64,000 nucleotides of DNA, taken from positions 124,001 through 188,000 of the forward strand of contig JAPTJF010000063.1 of NCBI GenBank assembly GCA_029339195.1, written 5' to 3'. Positions within the stretch are counted from its first letter, which is position 1. Every line of letters starts with the position of its first letter. The stretch is from Micractinium sp. NFX-FRZ (taxonomy: Eukaryota > Chlorophyta > Trebouxiophyceae > Chlorellales > Chlorellaceae). A model generated the notes under the pieces. It did not search any database. It was not told the origin of the DNA and saw only the letters and a program-made list of their open reading frames with translations. This document shows positions 11,701-20,913 of this stretch, in pieces. A program made the translations under genes and the position numbers.

Positions 11701-12940
11701 ACATGCCATACGCGTGCTGAAGGCGTGTGCGGTGTATGGGAGTGCGGGGCAAGTGAGTCGAGTGGTGTCATGCTGCTGCAGGCATCTGCAATGGCGGGTG
11801 CGCTGCACTGCACGTGCAGGATGCTCTCGTCCTGCCTGCCTCCCTGCCACAACCTGCCCACCTGCTCATCCCCCTGCTCATCCACAAACATCGCCAGGCA
11901 GCGCACGGAGCCGTTGACTGAATGGGCCAACGGGTGGACAGGCAGGCGGGCGCGTTGTGAGTTGATACGGATGTACGCCGAGGCGAGTGAGCTACGCAGA
12001 GAAGCAGCCAGGCAGGGCAGTGCAGGCACGGGAGAAGTAGCAACGCTTGCATGCAGCAGCCGGCAGCGCAAGCGGCGAAGACCACAAAACAGCCCCACCC
12101 AACCCCATCCGCGCACCCCATTCGTTCCCAGTACCCTACTGCTACACCCCTCACCCCACCGCGTGCCCCCTTCCCCATGCCCCAAGCCCTTCGCTGCCCC
12201 TACCTTCGACCCCAGCTCGCCCAACCCCACCTCCCACACTCACCCATGTGAGCATTCTTCTTGGCTGTGATGGCCTGCACCAGCCCCGGGATCAGGCCCA
12301 GCCACTGCTGCGGGCAGTCCCAGCGCGCGATGGCTGCCACCGCCATGGCCACAGCAGTGCGCACCAGAGACGACTCATCTCCCAGCCCCGTGGGCAGCTG
12401 CTCCCTGATTGCCTCCTTCTCCTCAGCACCCACAGAGGGGCCGATGTACTGAGGGGACTCGGACGTCCAGTGCTCGCGCACCAGTTTCTTCAGCACGGTG
12501 GCTGCCAGCTGGCGCAGGCCCAGCGGCACCTCACCGCCCGCCGCCAGCAGCACCGCCACCAGGGCCGCACCAAAACCGGGGGACGCGGCCGCCGCCTGTA
12601 GCGCCGCCTCGGCTTGCTGCCGCACGCCGGTGTCTGCACGCGGGGCGCGGTATAATGACGATGTGTCGGAAGGGAGGTACCAAGCTGCTGAGAGAGGCAG
12701 GCATTAGAAGACAACAGGGAGGTGCTTGGCAACTCGCTGCCGCCACCATGCACTGGCACCGCCAGCCGCCGCCACCAGCCCCCCCGCCACCATCCCCCCC
12801 CCGCCACCATCCCCCCCCGCCACCATCCCCCCCAAGCCAGCGGGCGCCAAGCAATGCGGCGGTCCCGCACCTGCGCTCAGTGACGCCTGCAGCAGCTGCA
12901 GCAGGTGGGCCACCTGCTCAGGCGACGCCTTTGCGCTCAT
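2756..12940 (-). CDS. IPO9: Importin-9-like nuclear import receptor (karyopherin beta, HEAT repeats)
   Basis: This is a large, intron-rich gene of about 25 short exons. The first (12876-12940) begins MSAKASPEQVAHLLQLLQ. The next (about 12245-12632) matches the importin-beta N-terminal region, with PLGLRQLAATVLKK and VREHW, then the ARWDCPQQW helix typical of importin-9. HEAT-like helices continue through exons near 11334-11458, 10909-11023, 10467-10583, 9721-9879, 9067-9162, 8728-8838, 8353-8477, 7727-7943, 7135-7224, 6738-6855, 6264-6424, 5850-5921, 5430-5591, 5105-5249, 4534-4620, 4047-4195 and 3313-3463. An acidic exon (3645-3756; SEEEWEDASGSEDEEEEEEG) and the C-terminal LTPTQLAALQRIFGQ ending at TAG 2756 match the acidic loop and tail of importin-9. 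Known family role: import of histones, ribosomal proteins and other basic cargo, with release by Ran-GTP. The introns contain many exon-edge echoes. Exon ends here are approximate. Confidence 0.85.
5971..6050 (-). repeat. Echo of importin-9 exon (5850-5921), 5' edge
   Basis: On the minus strand this stretch reads VMRQDNGEVLQRGAVHL after an acceptor-like CACAG. The true exon reads VMHHDDGEVLRSATAYL. The copy lies in the preceding intron, in the same orientation. Confidence 0.75.
6935..6995 (-). repeat. Echo of importin-9 exon (6738-6855), 5' edge with acceptor
   Basis: Positions 6935-6995 repeat 6796-6856, including the CTGCAG acceptor (in-frame EPAQTACVHTVNAP, against EPALNAWVHNVNDP). About four fifths of the positions match by eye. 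The copy is in the intron before the exon. Confidence 0.85.
7300..7460 (-). repeat. Two echoes of importin-9 exon (7135-7224), 5' edge
   Basis: The exon start, coding DEILHLVLETL (7200-7224), recurs near 7305-7325 and near 7420-7443. Both copies lie in the preceding intron, so the exon edge is present three times in direct order. Confidence 0.75.
8157..8345. repeat. Minisatellite in an importin-9 intron
   Basis: The unit is roughly 34-36 bases, with the core CACCCTCTCTAACCCACCC, and is repeated about five times with drift. It is purely intronic and C-rich on the plus strand. Confidence 0.8.
9600..9660 (-). repeat. Echo of importin-9 exon (9721-9879), 3' edge
   Basis: The stretch from 9600 repeats the one from 9721 (CTGGCTGGCCGTC, then the reverse strand of LLHxxLGxMQ codons). 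It lies in the intron after the exon. Confidence 0.8.
9941..9991 (-). repeat. Echo of importin-9 exon (9721-9879), 5' edge
   Basis: Positions 9941-9991 repeat 9848-9894 (TGAGGTCGTCAAAGTC core, plus the acceptor region), with a short insertion. The copy lies in the intron before the exon, so this exon has an echo on both sides. Confidence 0.8.
10321..10400 (-). repeat. Echo of importin-9 exon edge at 10223-10304
   Basis: The period is about 98 bases. The copy spans the acceptor, the exon start (DTTSLP, against YTTSLP in the exon) and upstream intron, including the shared GCGGGGGAGCCACAGA-like tract. Confidence 0.8.
11523..11624 (-). repeat. Echo of importin-9 exon edge at 11403-11500
   Basis: The period is about 120 bases. 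The identical core GGGCGATGGCCATGATCTGC spans the acceptor and the first codons (MAIA). The following intron sequence (GGCAATACAA) is also copied. Confidence 0.85.
12768..12838. repeat. Short tandem repeat in the first importin-9 intron
   Basis: Three to four copies of a C-rich unit containing CCGCCACCATCCCCCC lie between exon 1 and exon 2. Confidence 0.8.
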
Positions 12941-13479
12941 GGCGGAGGCTTTGCGGAGGTGGGGTGGGCGCTGACCGGGCGGACTTCTAGAAACGTTATA
13001 AATCGTCGATCGCCGATCTATGGGCCGGAAGCCCCAACAGCCAAGCTCAGCTACACAGTGATCGGCAAACCAAGTGCTGCCTTTTGAATAGCGGCCCTCA
13101 CATCAGCGACAGCAGGGACGCCTAATAAGCTGGCTTGAATTTGCCGCAGCCGAGCAAGCTGCAACAGCAGGTGCCAACATCAGGTGCCGGCGCCAGCTAG
13201 GCGGCGGTCTCCGCTGGTGGCGGTTGTTTGGTTGTGTGGTCGGCAGGCGGCGAAGCTAGATGTTCCGTGGGGTGGTGGGCGTTGCATGTAACCCAGCCGC
13301 ATCGTTGTCCTACAGCCTCCAGCACGGCACGCGCATACTACATCTGGTCATCTCACCTCCCGCCGACCCGCCTCATCCCGCATGCCTACGTCTGTACCCC
13401 GCCGCTGCACCTGCCATCAACAGTGCCATGCTGGGGACAGAATTACATCAAAACAGTTCATCCACAGTGCCCGCTTCCT
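12941..13479. other. Intergenic region upstream of importin-9
   Basis: I see no gene. The left part should carry the importin-9 promoter. On the minus strand a TATA-like ATTTATAA lies at 12996-13003, 55-65 bases before the start codon. The right end is the 3' UTR of the next minus-strand gene. Confidence 0.4.
13443..13447 (-). terminator. TGTAA polyadenylation-type signal, plastid protein gene
   Basis: The plus strand reads TTACA, which is TGTAA on the minus strand, 33 bases past the stop codon at 13480. Its position suits a green-algal polyadenylation signal. Confidence 0.45.
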
Positions 13480-16400
13480 TCACTCCTCGCCCTCCTCGCC
13501 CTCCCGCTCGCCGCTCTCCGCCTCTGCGCTGTACCCGCTGCGTAGGGTGAGCATGTCCCGCTGCGTCACGCCAAAGATTTTGCACAGGTCCACCTTGGCC
13601 CCCGCCTCTGCCGACAGCAGCGGCCGGCTCTCGCTCAGCGACAGCAGCTTGATGAACAGGTTGCGGGAGGAGGCCTGGCGCTCGATGCCGCCCTGCACAC
13701 GCACAGGAAAGGGAGGGGATGGGGGGTGGGGGGTGATGGAGAGGGTGATGGAGGGAAGCTTGGCGCTCGATGTCGGACCGCGCTTTGGGGCAGGGAGAGG
13801 GAGGTGGAAGGGTAGGAGGGGACGAGAGATGCAGGCGGCCCCACTTGCGTGGCGGCACGCGTGGCCTCAGGTGCGCTCACGGGCCCAGGCACACACCCAC
13901 TATGCGCATGCAACAACACAGGCACAGGCATCCGGCCTGGCCCCGGTAACTTTGCCCCCAATCCTGCATCCTCATCTCCTCATGCACAACACATTGCTCC
14001 TCATGCACCACACCGCTCCACAGGCGCCACAAACCGCTTCACAGGCGAAGCACACCCGATGTGCCATGCACCCACCTGGCTGAAGCCCTCCAGGTTTACC
14101 ATCACTGTGCCGTACTTCTCATACACGCGCTGTGCACGCTCCGCCAGCGCCTCCGCCACCTGCGGGTAAGGGTGGAAGAGCGAGGGTTTGGGGGGCGAAG
14201 CAGCACTACCTATCAGGAAAACCGTGTGCATGCTCTGAAGCGCTTCAATCATGCTGCTGCTGCTGCTGCTGCTGCAGCGGGCAGCTCCAATCGATAAGGA
14301 GTGCCTGGACGGCTAGCTGCTCACTTGGGCAGCATCTGCCACCTGCCCAGCCAACCTCATCACCCAGGCCCAAAACGCTGATGTGGCTCCGACGACACCA
14401 GGTTGATCACATGCCTGGGGCGGCCCAGGGGGCGCCAGCACGACAGACAGACACAGTCACTGCCCGCTCCTAATACACACACCACCATGTGCCCAACTCC
14501 TCGTCGGTCAGGGCCAGCGCCGCCTTGAGGGCCACCAAGGCATCTAGCGCCTCCTCACTGAACTCCCCCCTCCACCACTACACGCACCACCTTCTGCTCA
14601 CCTCCTCATCAGCCTGCCCCCTCCTCCCCATAGTCACACCACCGCCTGCCCAACTCCTCGTCGGTCAGGGCCAGCGCCGCCTTGAGGGCCACCAAGGCAT
14701 CTAGCGCCTCCCCACTTCAACTGCCCCCTCCACCACTACACGAACTACCTCCTGCTCACCTCCTCATCACACTACCTCCTCCCCATAGACGCACCACCGC
14801 CTGCCTGCCTCACCTCCTCGTCGGTCAGGGCCAGTGCCGCCTTGAGGGCCACCAAGTCGCCCAGCGCCGCCTCGTCAAACTGCCGCTCCCGCAGCAGGAA
14901 CCACAGGTACTTGCGGAAGATCTCGGCGTTGGAGAAGCCTGCGGGTGGTGGCGTTGGAGAAGCCGGGGTGGTGGGAAGAGGGAAAGCACGGCATTGGAGA
15001 GGCGTGTGCGCAGGTGGCGTGCTGGCAACGGAAAATATCGGAATTTGAGACGCGTGCCACAGGAGGGGTTGGCATGCAGGAAGAGGGAGCGCACGTGGGA
15101 GCCGATGGCGGCAAGGATGGGCGCCACAGCTGCCCCAGGCACCCTGGCACCACGTGCCCTGCAAACCCCGTGTTGGCCCCCGGGGTCCCCACCGCTCTGC
15201 TGCAGTGCACAGGCAGCTGGAAACAGCACGCACCCGTCTGCAGCTTGAGCAGGGCGAAGGAGCCGCTGCTCAGGCCGGCGCGGTTGCCGGGCAGGTACTT
15301 GCCAATGGTGTCAATCACCGCCTGCGCAGGGGACGAACACGAGTGCTTCGGGTCAGGCCGGCGACAAGGAGGGGTTGGCTGCATGCTGAAAGCTTGCGGC
15401 GCTCTAAAGCGACACGTGTCAGCTCAGGATACCCCCCGGGTTAGACCCTTGTAACCAATTGAATGTGCCCCAGGTCACCGCTGCCGATGCCTGCTGACTG
15501 ACTGCCTTGCTGCAATTGCCCTTCCAGTGCCACCCCTCCCAACCCCCAAAAAGCATGAAAGCATTGGCACAACCAGCAGACGGTGCATGGTCTCAAACAC
15601 CCTTCCAACCCACACACCTTGTTCTTGTTGATCGTCTTGCTGCGCTTCTTTGTGGGATCCTTGGACATGCGGAACAGCGTGAGCAGCAGCGTGCCACCCA
15701 GGAACACAGCCGCGCTGATGCCTGCAGGGAAGCATGATCATTATTGTGAAGGGTGTGGGCGTGAGGATGACAGGGTGCAACGGCAAGAGCGGCAGCGTGC
15801 CGCCCGGAAACACTGCAGCGCAAATGCCTGCACACATGCACCAGGTGTCTGCGGCAGTGGCATACAGAGGTTATGAGGTAGGGGCGTGAACTTTGAGCAG
15901 CGGCAGGGCCAGGCTGCCGAGCGTAGGGAATCCGGCAGCAACTGGAGCACACGCGGGCAGTGAGCGCATGCTGCCCAGCAGCGCCAGCCGCTGCCCCGCC
16001 TGCTGACGCCACCTTGTTGCATGTACAAGTGCACGCGCGTGCCTCCCAGCCTTTTTCTGGGCACAGCGCACCTGCCACCTTGACGGCAGGGTGCTCCAGG
16101 CTCAGGCCAAAGGGCATGCCGCCGCTGCCGCGTGGCTCTGGCGCCGCCGGCTGCGGCGCCGCCTGGTACACCTGCTGCTCCGCGCCCACCCCCGCTGCTG
16201 CGCTGTCGGCAGCGTGCGACACTGCCACAGCAACGTCGTCATACACCTCCTGCTGCTGCTCCGAGGCGGTATCTGCCACAATCTGTGCCGCCGCTGCAAC
16301 ATGCTCCGCTGCCGCTGCCGCTGCCGCCGCTGGCACCGCTGCTGGTGACGGGCTCTGCTCGCCGCCCTGCTGCGCGCGCACGACCATCAGAGCGCGTTGC

Positions 16401-16552
16401 GTGCGTGCCGTGCGCCGGGGTGCGACGCAGCGGCAGCCCGCTGGCTGTGCAAGAGCGAGGCGCATGGTCGCGTGCTGCATTGCCGGCGATGCTTTGGCAA
16501 TACTTCTTCCCGACGTCCTAGGTCCGAGCCACAATGCATGACCGCGTTTCAT
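13480..16552 (-). CDS. Conserved plastid-targeted membrane protein, function unknown
   Basis: There are six exons, at about 16072-16552, 15618-15721, 15234-15325, 14813-14941, 14079-14165 and 13480-13691. The N-terminus, starting at 16552 or at the in-frame ATG at 16480, is basic and Ala/Arg-rich (RRTARTQRALMVVRA) like a chloroplast transit peptide, followed by an Ala/Gln-rich linker. Exon 2 encodes a short hydrophobic segment (AAVFLGGTLLLTLF) and then a basic stretch (KKRSKTINKNK). The rest is helical: EIFRKYLWFLLRERQFDE, LTDEE, AEALAERAQRVYEKYG, and a C-terminal part with IFGVTQRDML. I recall a similar uncharacterised plastid protein in land plants and cannot name a function. The helical repeats look loosely like the plastid translocon protein Tic110, but not enough to call it. 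The gene shares a short divergent promoter with ALG3. Confidence 0.65.
14252..14274. repeat. (GCT)n microsatellite
   Basis: About eight GCT/CTG triplets lie in an intron of the plastid protein gene. Confidence 0.85.
14491..14810 (-). repeat. Two tandem ~160-bp echoes of exon 14813-14941, 3' edge
   Basis: The core CTCGTCGGTCAGGGCCAG and the following exon-derived bases occur near 14498, 14657 and 14818. Only the last belongs to the real exon (it encodes LVALKAALALTDEE). The two extra copies, each about 160 bases with intron sequence attached, lie in the intron after the exon. Confidence 0.9.
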
Positions 16553-16806
16553 CTGTTATCCGTCCTGCCCGGTGACCTGGCCGTGCTGCCACATGCTGTG
16601 CGCACCTTGAGGCACCCATCGCCTTCAGGCGCTGGCTTGAAAAGAGTGATCGCCCAGCGCAACGTGCAGCCCGTGGCATCGGAGGCTTGCGTCACAGGGC
16701 ACATTGTGTAAGGCCTCCCCTTGCCGCCCTTGCTTCTCCCAGCTGCTCCGGAGGCTCCCAGGCGCTTGATCTTCATTCATCCAACTCGTCTGCCAGGCGC
16801 CCGCCG
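16553..16806. promoter_or_regulatory. Divergent promoter between the plastid protein gene and ALG3
   Basis: Only 254 bases separate the two predicted start codons, which point away from each other (or 326 if the minus-strand gene starts at 16480). Both promoters and 5' UTRs must fit here. I see no clear TATA box. Confidence 0.6.
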
Positions 16807-19800
16807 ATGGCGCGCCCCACGCCCTCCCGCCGCCGGTCGCGGGCGAGCGGGACGGTGCTCGACCGCTTTGTCACTTTTCTGGCCAGCCTGCTGTCGGCAC
16901 TGAACAACCCCGCCAACATGGCGGCCCAGCTGTCTGTGGCTTCGCTGCTGCTGGTGGCAGAGACCGCGCTGTGCCTGGTCATCATCCGCCGTGTGCCGTG
17001 TGCGTCCCCCTGGCCTGCTGGCATGCCTGCCCGCTTGCCCGCGTGCCGGCGGGTGTGTTGCACGTGCCACTTGTGTGGTTAGCAGTGTTATCCCATAGCA
17101 AGTATTCTTCCTCTCCAGCCTCTCTGCGCTGCTTGCGATGCCAGTGTTGACGCCGACATCCTGGCTTGGTGCCAACTGTGCTGCACTGCCTCCCTCCACT
17201 CCCCTACCTCTTGTTTCTTGTGCAGACACGGAGATTGACTGGATAGCATACATGCAAGAGGTTGGGGGATACCTGGAGGTGAGCCCTGGCTGCTTCCAGC
17301 TGTCCGATGCGCGGTGGCAGGGCAGGCGGGGAGGCGGAGCCACTGGCGGCGGTGCTGAGCGCCATGCAGCCCGCCTGCCCGCCCACCCGCCTGCGTGCCG
17401 CCTTCCCTGCCCGCCTGCTCGCCATGCGCAGCATCGCCCGTGCCCCCACGGGCCGCACACTCACTTAACTTCCTGTGTCTCCATCTCTTCTCTTGTCTCC
17501 CTTCTCTCCCATTTCTCTGCATCCGTCTCTTTCACCCCGTGCCGCCCAACCCGCCCTGTGCCCCCTGGCAGGGCGAGCGCGACTATGCCCAGATGCGTGG
17601 CGACACCGGCCCCCTGGTCTACCCAGCTGGCTTCGTCTACCTCTTTGCCTGGCTCAAGCAGATCACCGGGGGCAGCATTGAGGCAGCGCAGGTGGGTGTG
17701 CGCCAACGGCAGCCTAGCCTGTGCCTGCCTCTCTGCCTCGCCCAACAGCAGTAAAAACTGTTGCGGGCCTCTGTGATGACATCACCACCCAGGCAGCGGT
17801 GAAGGAGCGCCTCCGCCCCACACTTTTCCTCTGCCACCCCTTCGCTGCAGTTCATTTTCGCGGGCCTCTACGTCGCCACCCAGGCAGTCGTCGTGGTGCT
17901 CTACATCCGCTCCGCCCGCCTGCCACCCTGGAGCCTGGCCCTGCTGGCCGCCTCCCGCCGCCTGCACTCCATCTACGTGCTGCGCCTGTTCAACGACTGC
18001 TGGGCCATGCTGGTGGCGTATGTCGCAACCCTGGCGCTACAAGTGGGTGCTTGCGTGCTTAATACCACATCATGTGTGGTCAAGGGTGTTGAGGGGCGGT
18101 TGGAGTCCATCCATGTGCTCAAGGCGATGATCGACTGCTGGCCAATTCACAGGGTGGCAAGTTGGGAATGGGTGGGTGCTCCCTGCTTATGCCATGCTGG
18201 CGCTGCAGCTGGGCCGAGGTCAGTCAGAATGCAGCACCAGCACTCTGGCGGGAGTGCGGCGGATGCACACCAAATGTTGTGTCCCGCTGCGAGCATGAAA
18301 GTGCCAGCGGTAGCTGGGCCGCCTCCGCCTCCGGCTATGCGATCTTAAGTGCCAATTGAGAGCTGTTACAGCAGGTGCTTACCAGGCCCCACTCTGCTCC
18401 CGCCTTCCTTGGGCCACTTTTGGCGTCAGCACCCATGCTTCCTGCCTGCCCTTCCTGGCCCCACCCGCCCGCCCCTCCCGCAGAGCCGGCGCTGGGTGGC
18501 CTCAGTGGCGCTGTACAGCCTGGCGGTGTCCGTCAAGATGAATGTACTGCTCATGGCGCCCGGCGTACTGGCGGTGCTGATCAAGGTGCGAACGCGGGTT
18601 GTCTGGCTTCGTAACAAAGAACCTAGATGCGGGTGAAAGCTTAAGGAGGCATCATCCCATGTTCGGGCCGCCTTTCTTGCGCCGCCTGTGGGGTGTGGCT
18701 GTGGTGTGCAGGCAGCATCGCGCTGCGCCCGCCACAAGGCGCGCTCTGCAAGCTCTACGCGCACCTCATCTCTCAAAACTCCACACTGCCTGCAGCACGC
18801 GCGGGTGTCCCAGATCCTGGCAGGGGCAGCGCTGGGCGTGGCCCTGCAGCTTGCCCTGGGAGCTCCCTTCCTGGCTGCCTACCCCCACTCCTACGTCACC
18901 CGGGCGTTTGAGTTCTCGCGGGTGAGTGAGTGGCCTGCGCTGCGCCCTGGGGTAGCCAGGGGGTAAGCTGTCTCCGCTGCCGGGACGGTGGCCATCCGTT
19001 GGCGGTGACGTGACTAATGACGGCACCAAGCAGCGCTGCGCTTCACCAAGCGCAAGGGTCACATTCATGCTGAGCGTAAACCAAAGCACCGTTAGTGCAG
19101 CTTGTTCGACCAATCAAGTGCACCACCACTACTGCAACCAACCGCAATGCACTGCAACCAACTGCAACCCACTGCAGGTGTTCACCTTCAAGTGGAGCGT
19201 CAACTGGGCCTTCCTCCCGGAGCCCGCCTTCCTGTCGCGCCAGCTGGCGCTCGCCCTGCTGGCCCTCCACCTGCGCCTGCTGTGGTCGCTGGCGCAGAAG
19301 AAGTGGTGAGCCTTTTGCCTCCTGTCAACTTCAGGCGACAACCTGGGTGGCCTCTGGTTTTGCTGCCGCTGGCAATGCCACAGGCTGTCTGGGGTAGGGA
19401 AGTGGGAACCATGGAGGGCAGCAGCCCACCCTCAGCTGCCTTCATCCAGTGCTCACCCTCAAACATCTCCCTGCCCCTGCCCCTGCTTCCTCCCCAGGCT
19501 GCTCGCCGAGGGCGGCGTGCTGCCCGCGCTGCGCCGCCTCTTCACCGGCACCAGCGCCCCCGCTGCCCAGCGCAAGGGCGGCCGGAAGGGCGGCGCCGGC
19601 AGCGGCGGGGCCAAGCGTGGCGCCAGCGGCAGCGGCAGCGGCGATGACGGATTCGAGGACTGTGTGCTGTTCCTGGTCTTCTCGTCCAACTTTGTTGGCA
19701 TCCTGTTTGCCCGCACCATCCACTACCAGTTCTACTGCTGGTGAGAGGGGTGCCCCTTCATCTTCCTGACCACTGTGGGCAGCTTGGTTGACGGACAAGA

Positions 19801-20675
19801 CGGGCTGGGGGTGCCTGGATTGGAGTTGTCAGCAGGCATGCAGGATGGCCACTTGGGTGTGTGGCGCAGGTATTTCCGGCTGCGTATGCGAGCCAGCCAG
19901 CTGCACCCTGCTCACAGCAAATTGTGAGCCATCGCCTGTGCCGCTTCCTGGCTTCTTGCACCGTCTCCTTCTGATGCATCGCCTGCCTCCATGGCGCTGC
20001 TGCAGGTACTTCCACACCCTGCCCTTCCTGCTGCTGCGCTCCTCGCTGCCCCGTTGGCTGGCGCTGGCGGTGCTGGCGGGCATCGAGGTGAGGGTGGCTG
20101 GGTTGTGGAGGGAGGGAGGAGCGCACAGACACACACACATCCTTGGTGCCTTCGGCCTAGCAGGAGGGCTGGCTGGTGGGCAGGTGCCACGGGCGCCATG
20201 TGTGTCAAACTTGCAGATAACCACGGCCCACCAGATGCCTGTGCCCTGTACACACCCCACACATGAGGGAGGCGCCCAAAGCAGTGGGCCTGGCATGCGT
20301 AGCGCCGCCAATTCCCAGCAGACTGGCGTGCCATGCATAGCACGGCCAGTGGCCCACATCGCATTGACCCTGCACCCTCCGCCCCTCCCCCTCTCCCAGG
20401 TTGTCTACAATGTCTACCCGCCCCGCCCCTGGGCCTCAGCACTGCTCCTGGTGATGCACGCACTGGCAATGGCGGCAACCATCAGCTACACAGGCATCTG
20501 CCCAGCGGCTGCCAGCGAGGGGGGCAGCGTGGCGCCGAAAGGCATGCAGGCGCGTGCGGCAGGCGCGGCGGCTGCAGGGACAGAGCAGGACAAGGTGCAG
20601 CAGGAGGAGGAGGAGGAGGAGGAGGAAGAGGCGGCAGCACCGGTTCGTAGGCGGCGTACGCGGGTGGCCGCGTAG
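16807..20675 (+). CDS. ALG3: ALG3, dolichyl-P-Man:Man5GlcNAc2-PP-dolichol alpha-1,3-mannosyltransferase
   Basis: This is the ER membrane enzyme of family GT58. It adds the first luminal mannose, from dolichyl-phosphate mannose, to the N-glycan precursor. There are ten exons: 16807-16999, 17226-17278, 17572-17691, 17851-18042, 18484-18585, 18796-18921, 19178-19305, 19498-19740, 20006-20087 and 20400-20675. All junctions keep frame and give 504 residues. Family landmarks are in order: [70 protein letters not shown], and [19 protein letters not shown] joined across an exon boundary to YFHTLPF. Multiple hydrophobic membrane helices are present. Unusual are a basic Ser/Gly-rich insertion before the SNFVGI motif and an acidic C-terminal tail (nine Glu, then RRRRTR) that family members I know lack. 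Confidence 0.94.
18090..18215 (+). repeat. Echo of ALG3 exon 4, 3' edge
   Basis: After exon 4 ([18 protein letters not shown]) the intron contains [18 protein letters not shown] in the same orientation, followed by ATGCTGGCGCTGCAGC, which resembles the exon end and donor region. Confidence 0.75.
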
Positions 20676-20735
20676 GCTCCAGCAGCCAGGTGCACTTGTT
20701 GGTCATATTGGTCAATATTGGGGCTGCCCTTCGTT

Positions 20736-20740
20736 TGTAA
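20736..20740 (+). terminator. TGTAA polyadenylation-type signal, ALG3
   Basis: TGTAA lies 61 bases past the ALG3 stop codon. Confidence 0.5.
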
Positions 20741-20778
20741 CGTGACCCCAGCCTGGTTCACAACGCCACACATATTTC

Positions 20779-20783
20779 TTACA
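20779..20783 (-). terminator. TGTAA polyadenylation-type signal, 2H-like gene
   Basis: TGTAA on the minus strand (TTACA on plus) lies about 130 bases past the stop codon at 20914. It is only some 40 bases from the ALG3 signal on the other strand, so the two 3' UTRs may overlap. Confidence 0.4.
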
Positions 20784-20913
20784 GCTCCAGGTGGGAGGCA
20801 CGTAATAAGGACATGATCAGAAACAGTTGCAGGTTTACCAATCACAGTCGAGCAGCAAATCAGGCAGACAAGGAGGCTGTGCCCCGGCAGAGAGGCGCCT
20901 GGCCTGCCGCTGT

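Noticed and set aside
14491..14941. Direct repeats considered as a CRISPR-like array
   Set aside because: Units are about 160 bases, contain coding sequence and have no spacer-repeat pattern. The genome is eukaryotic.
13480..16552. Naming the plastid protein as Tic110
   Set aside because: Only a loose resemblance of helical segments. Length and the basic post-membrane motif do not fit well enough.
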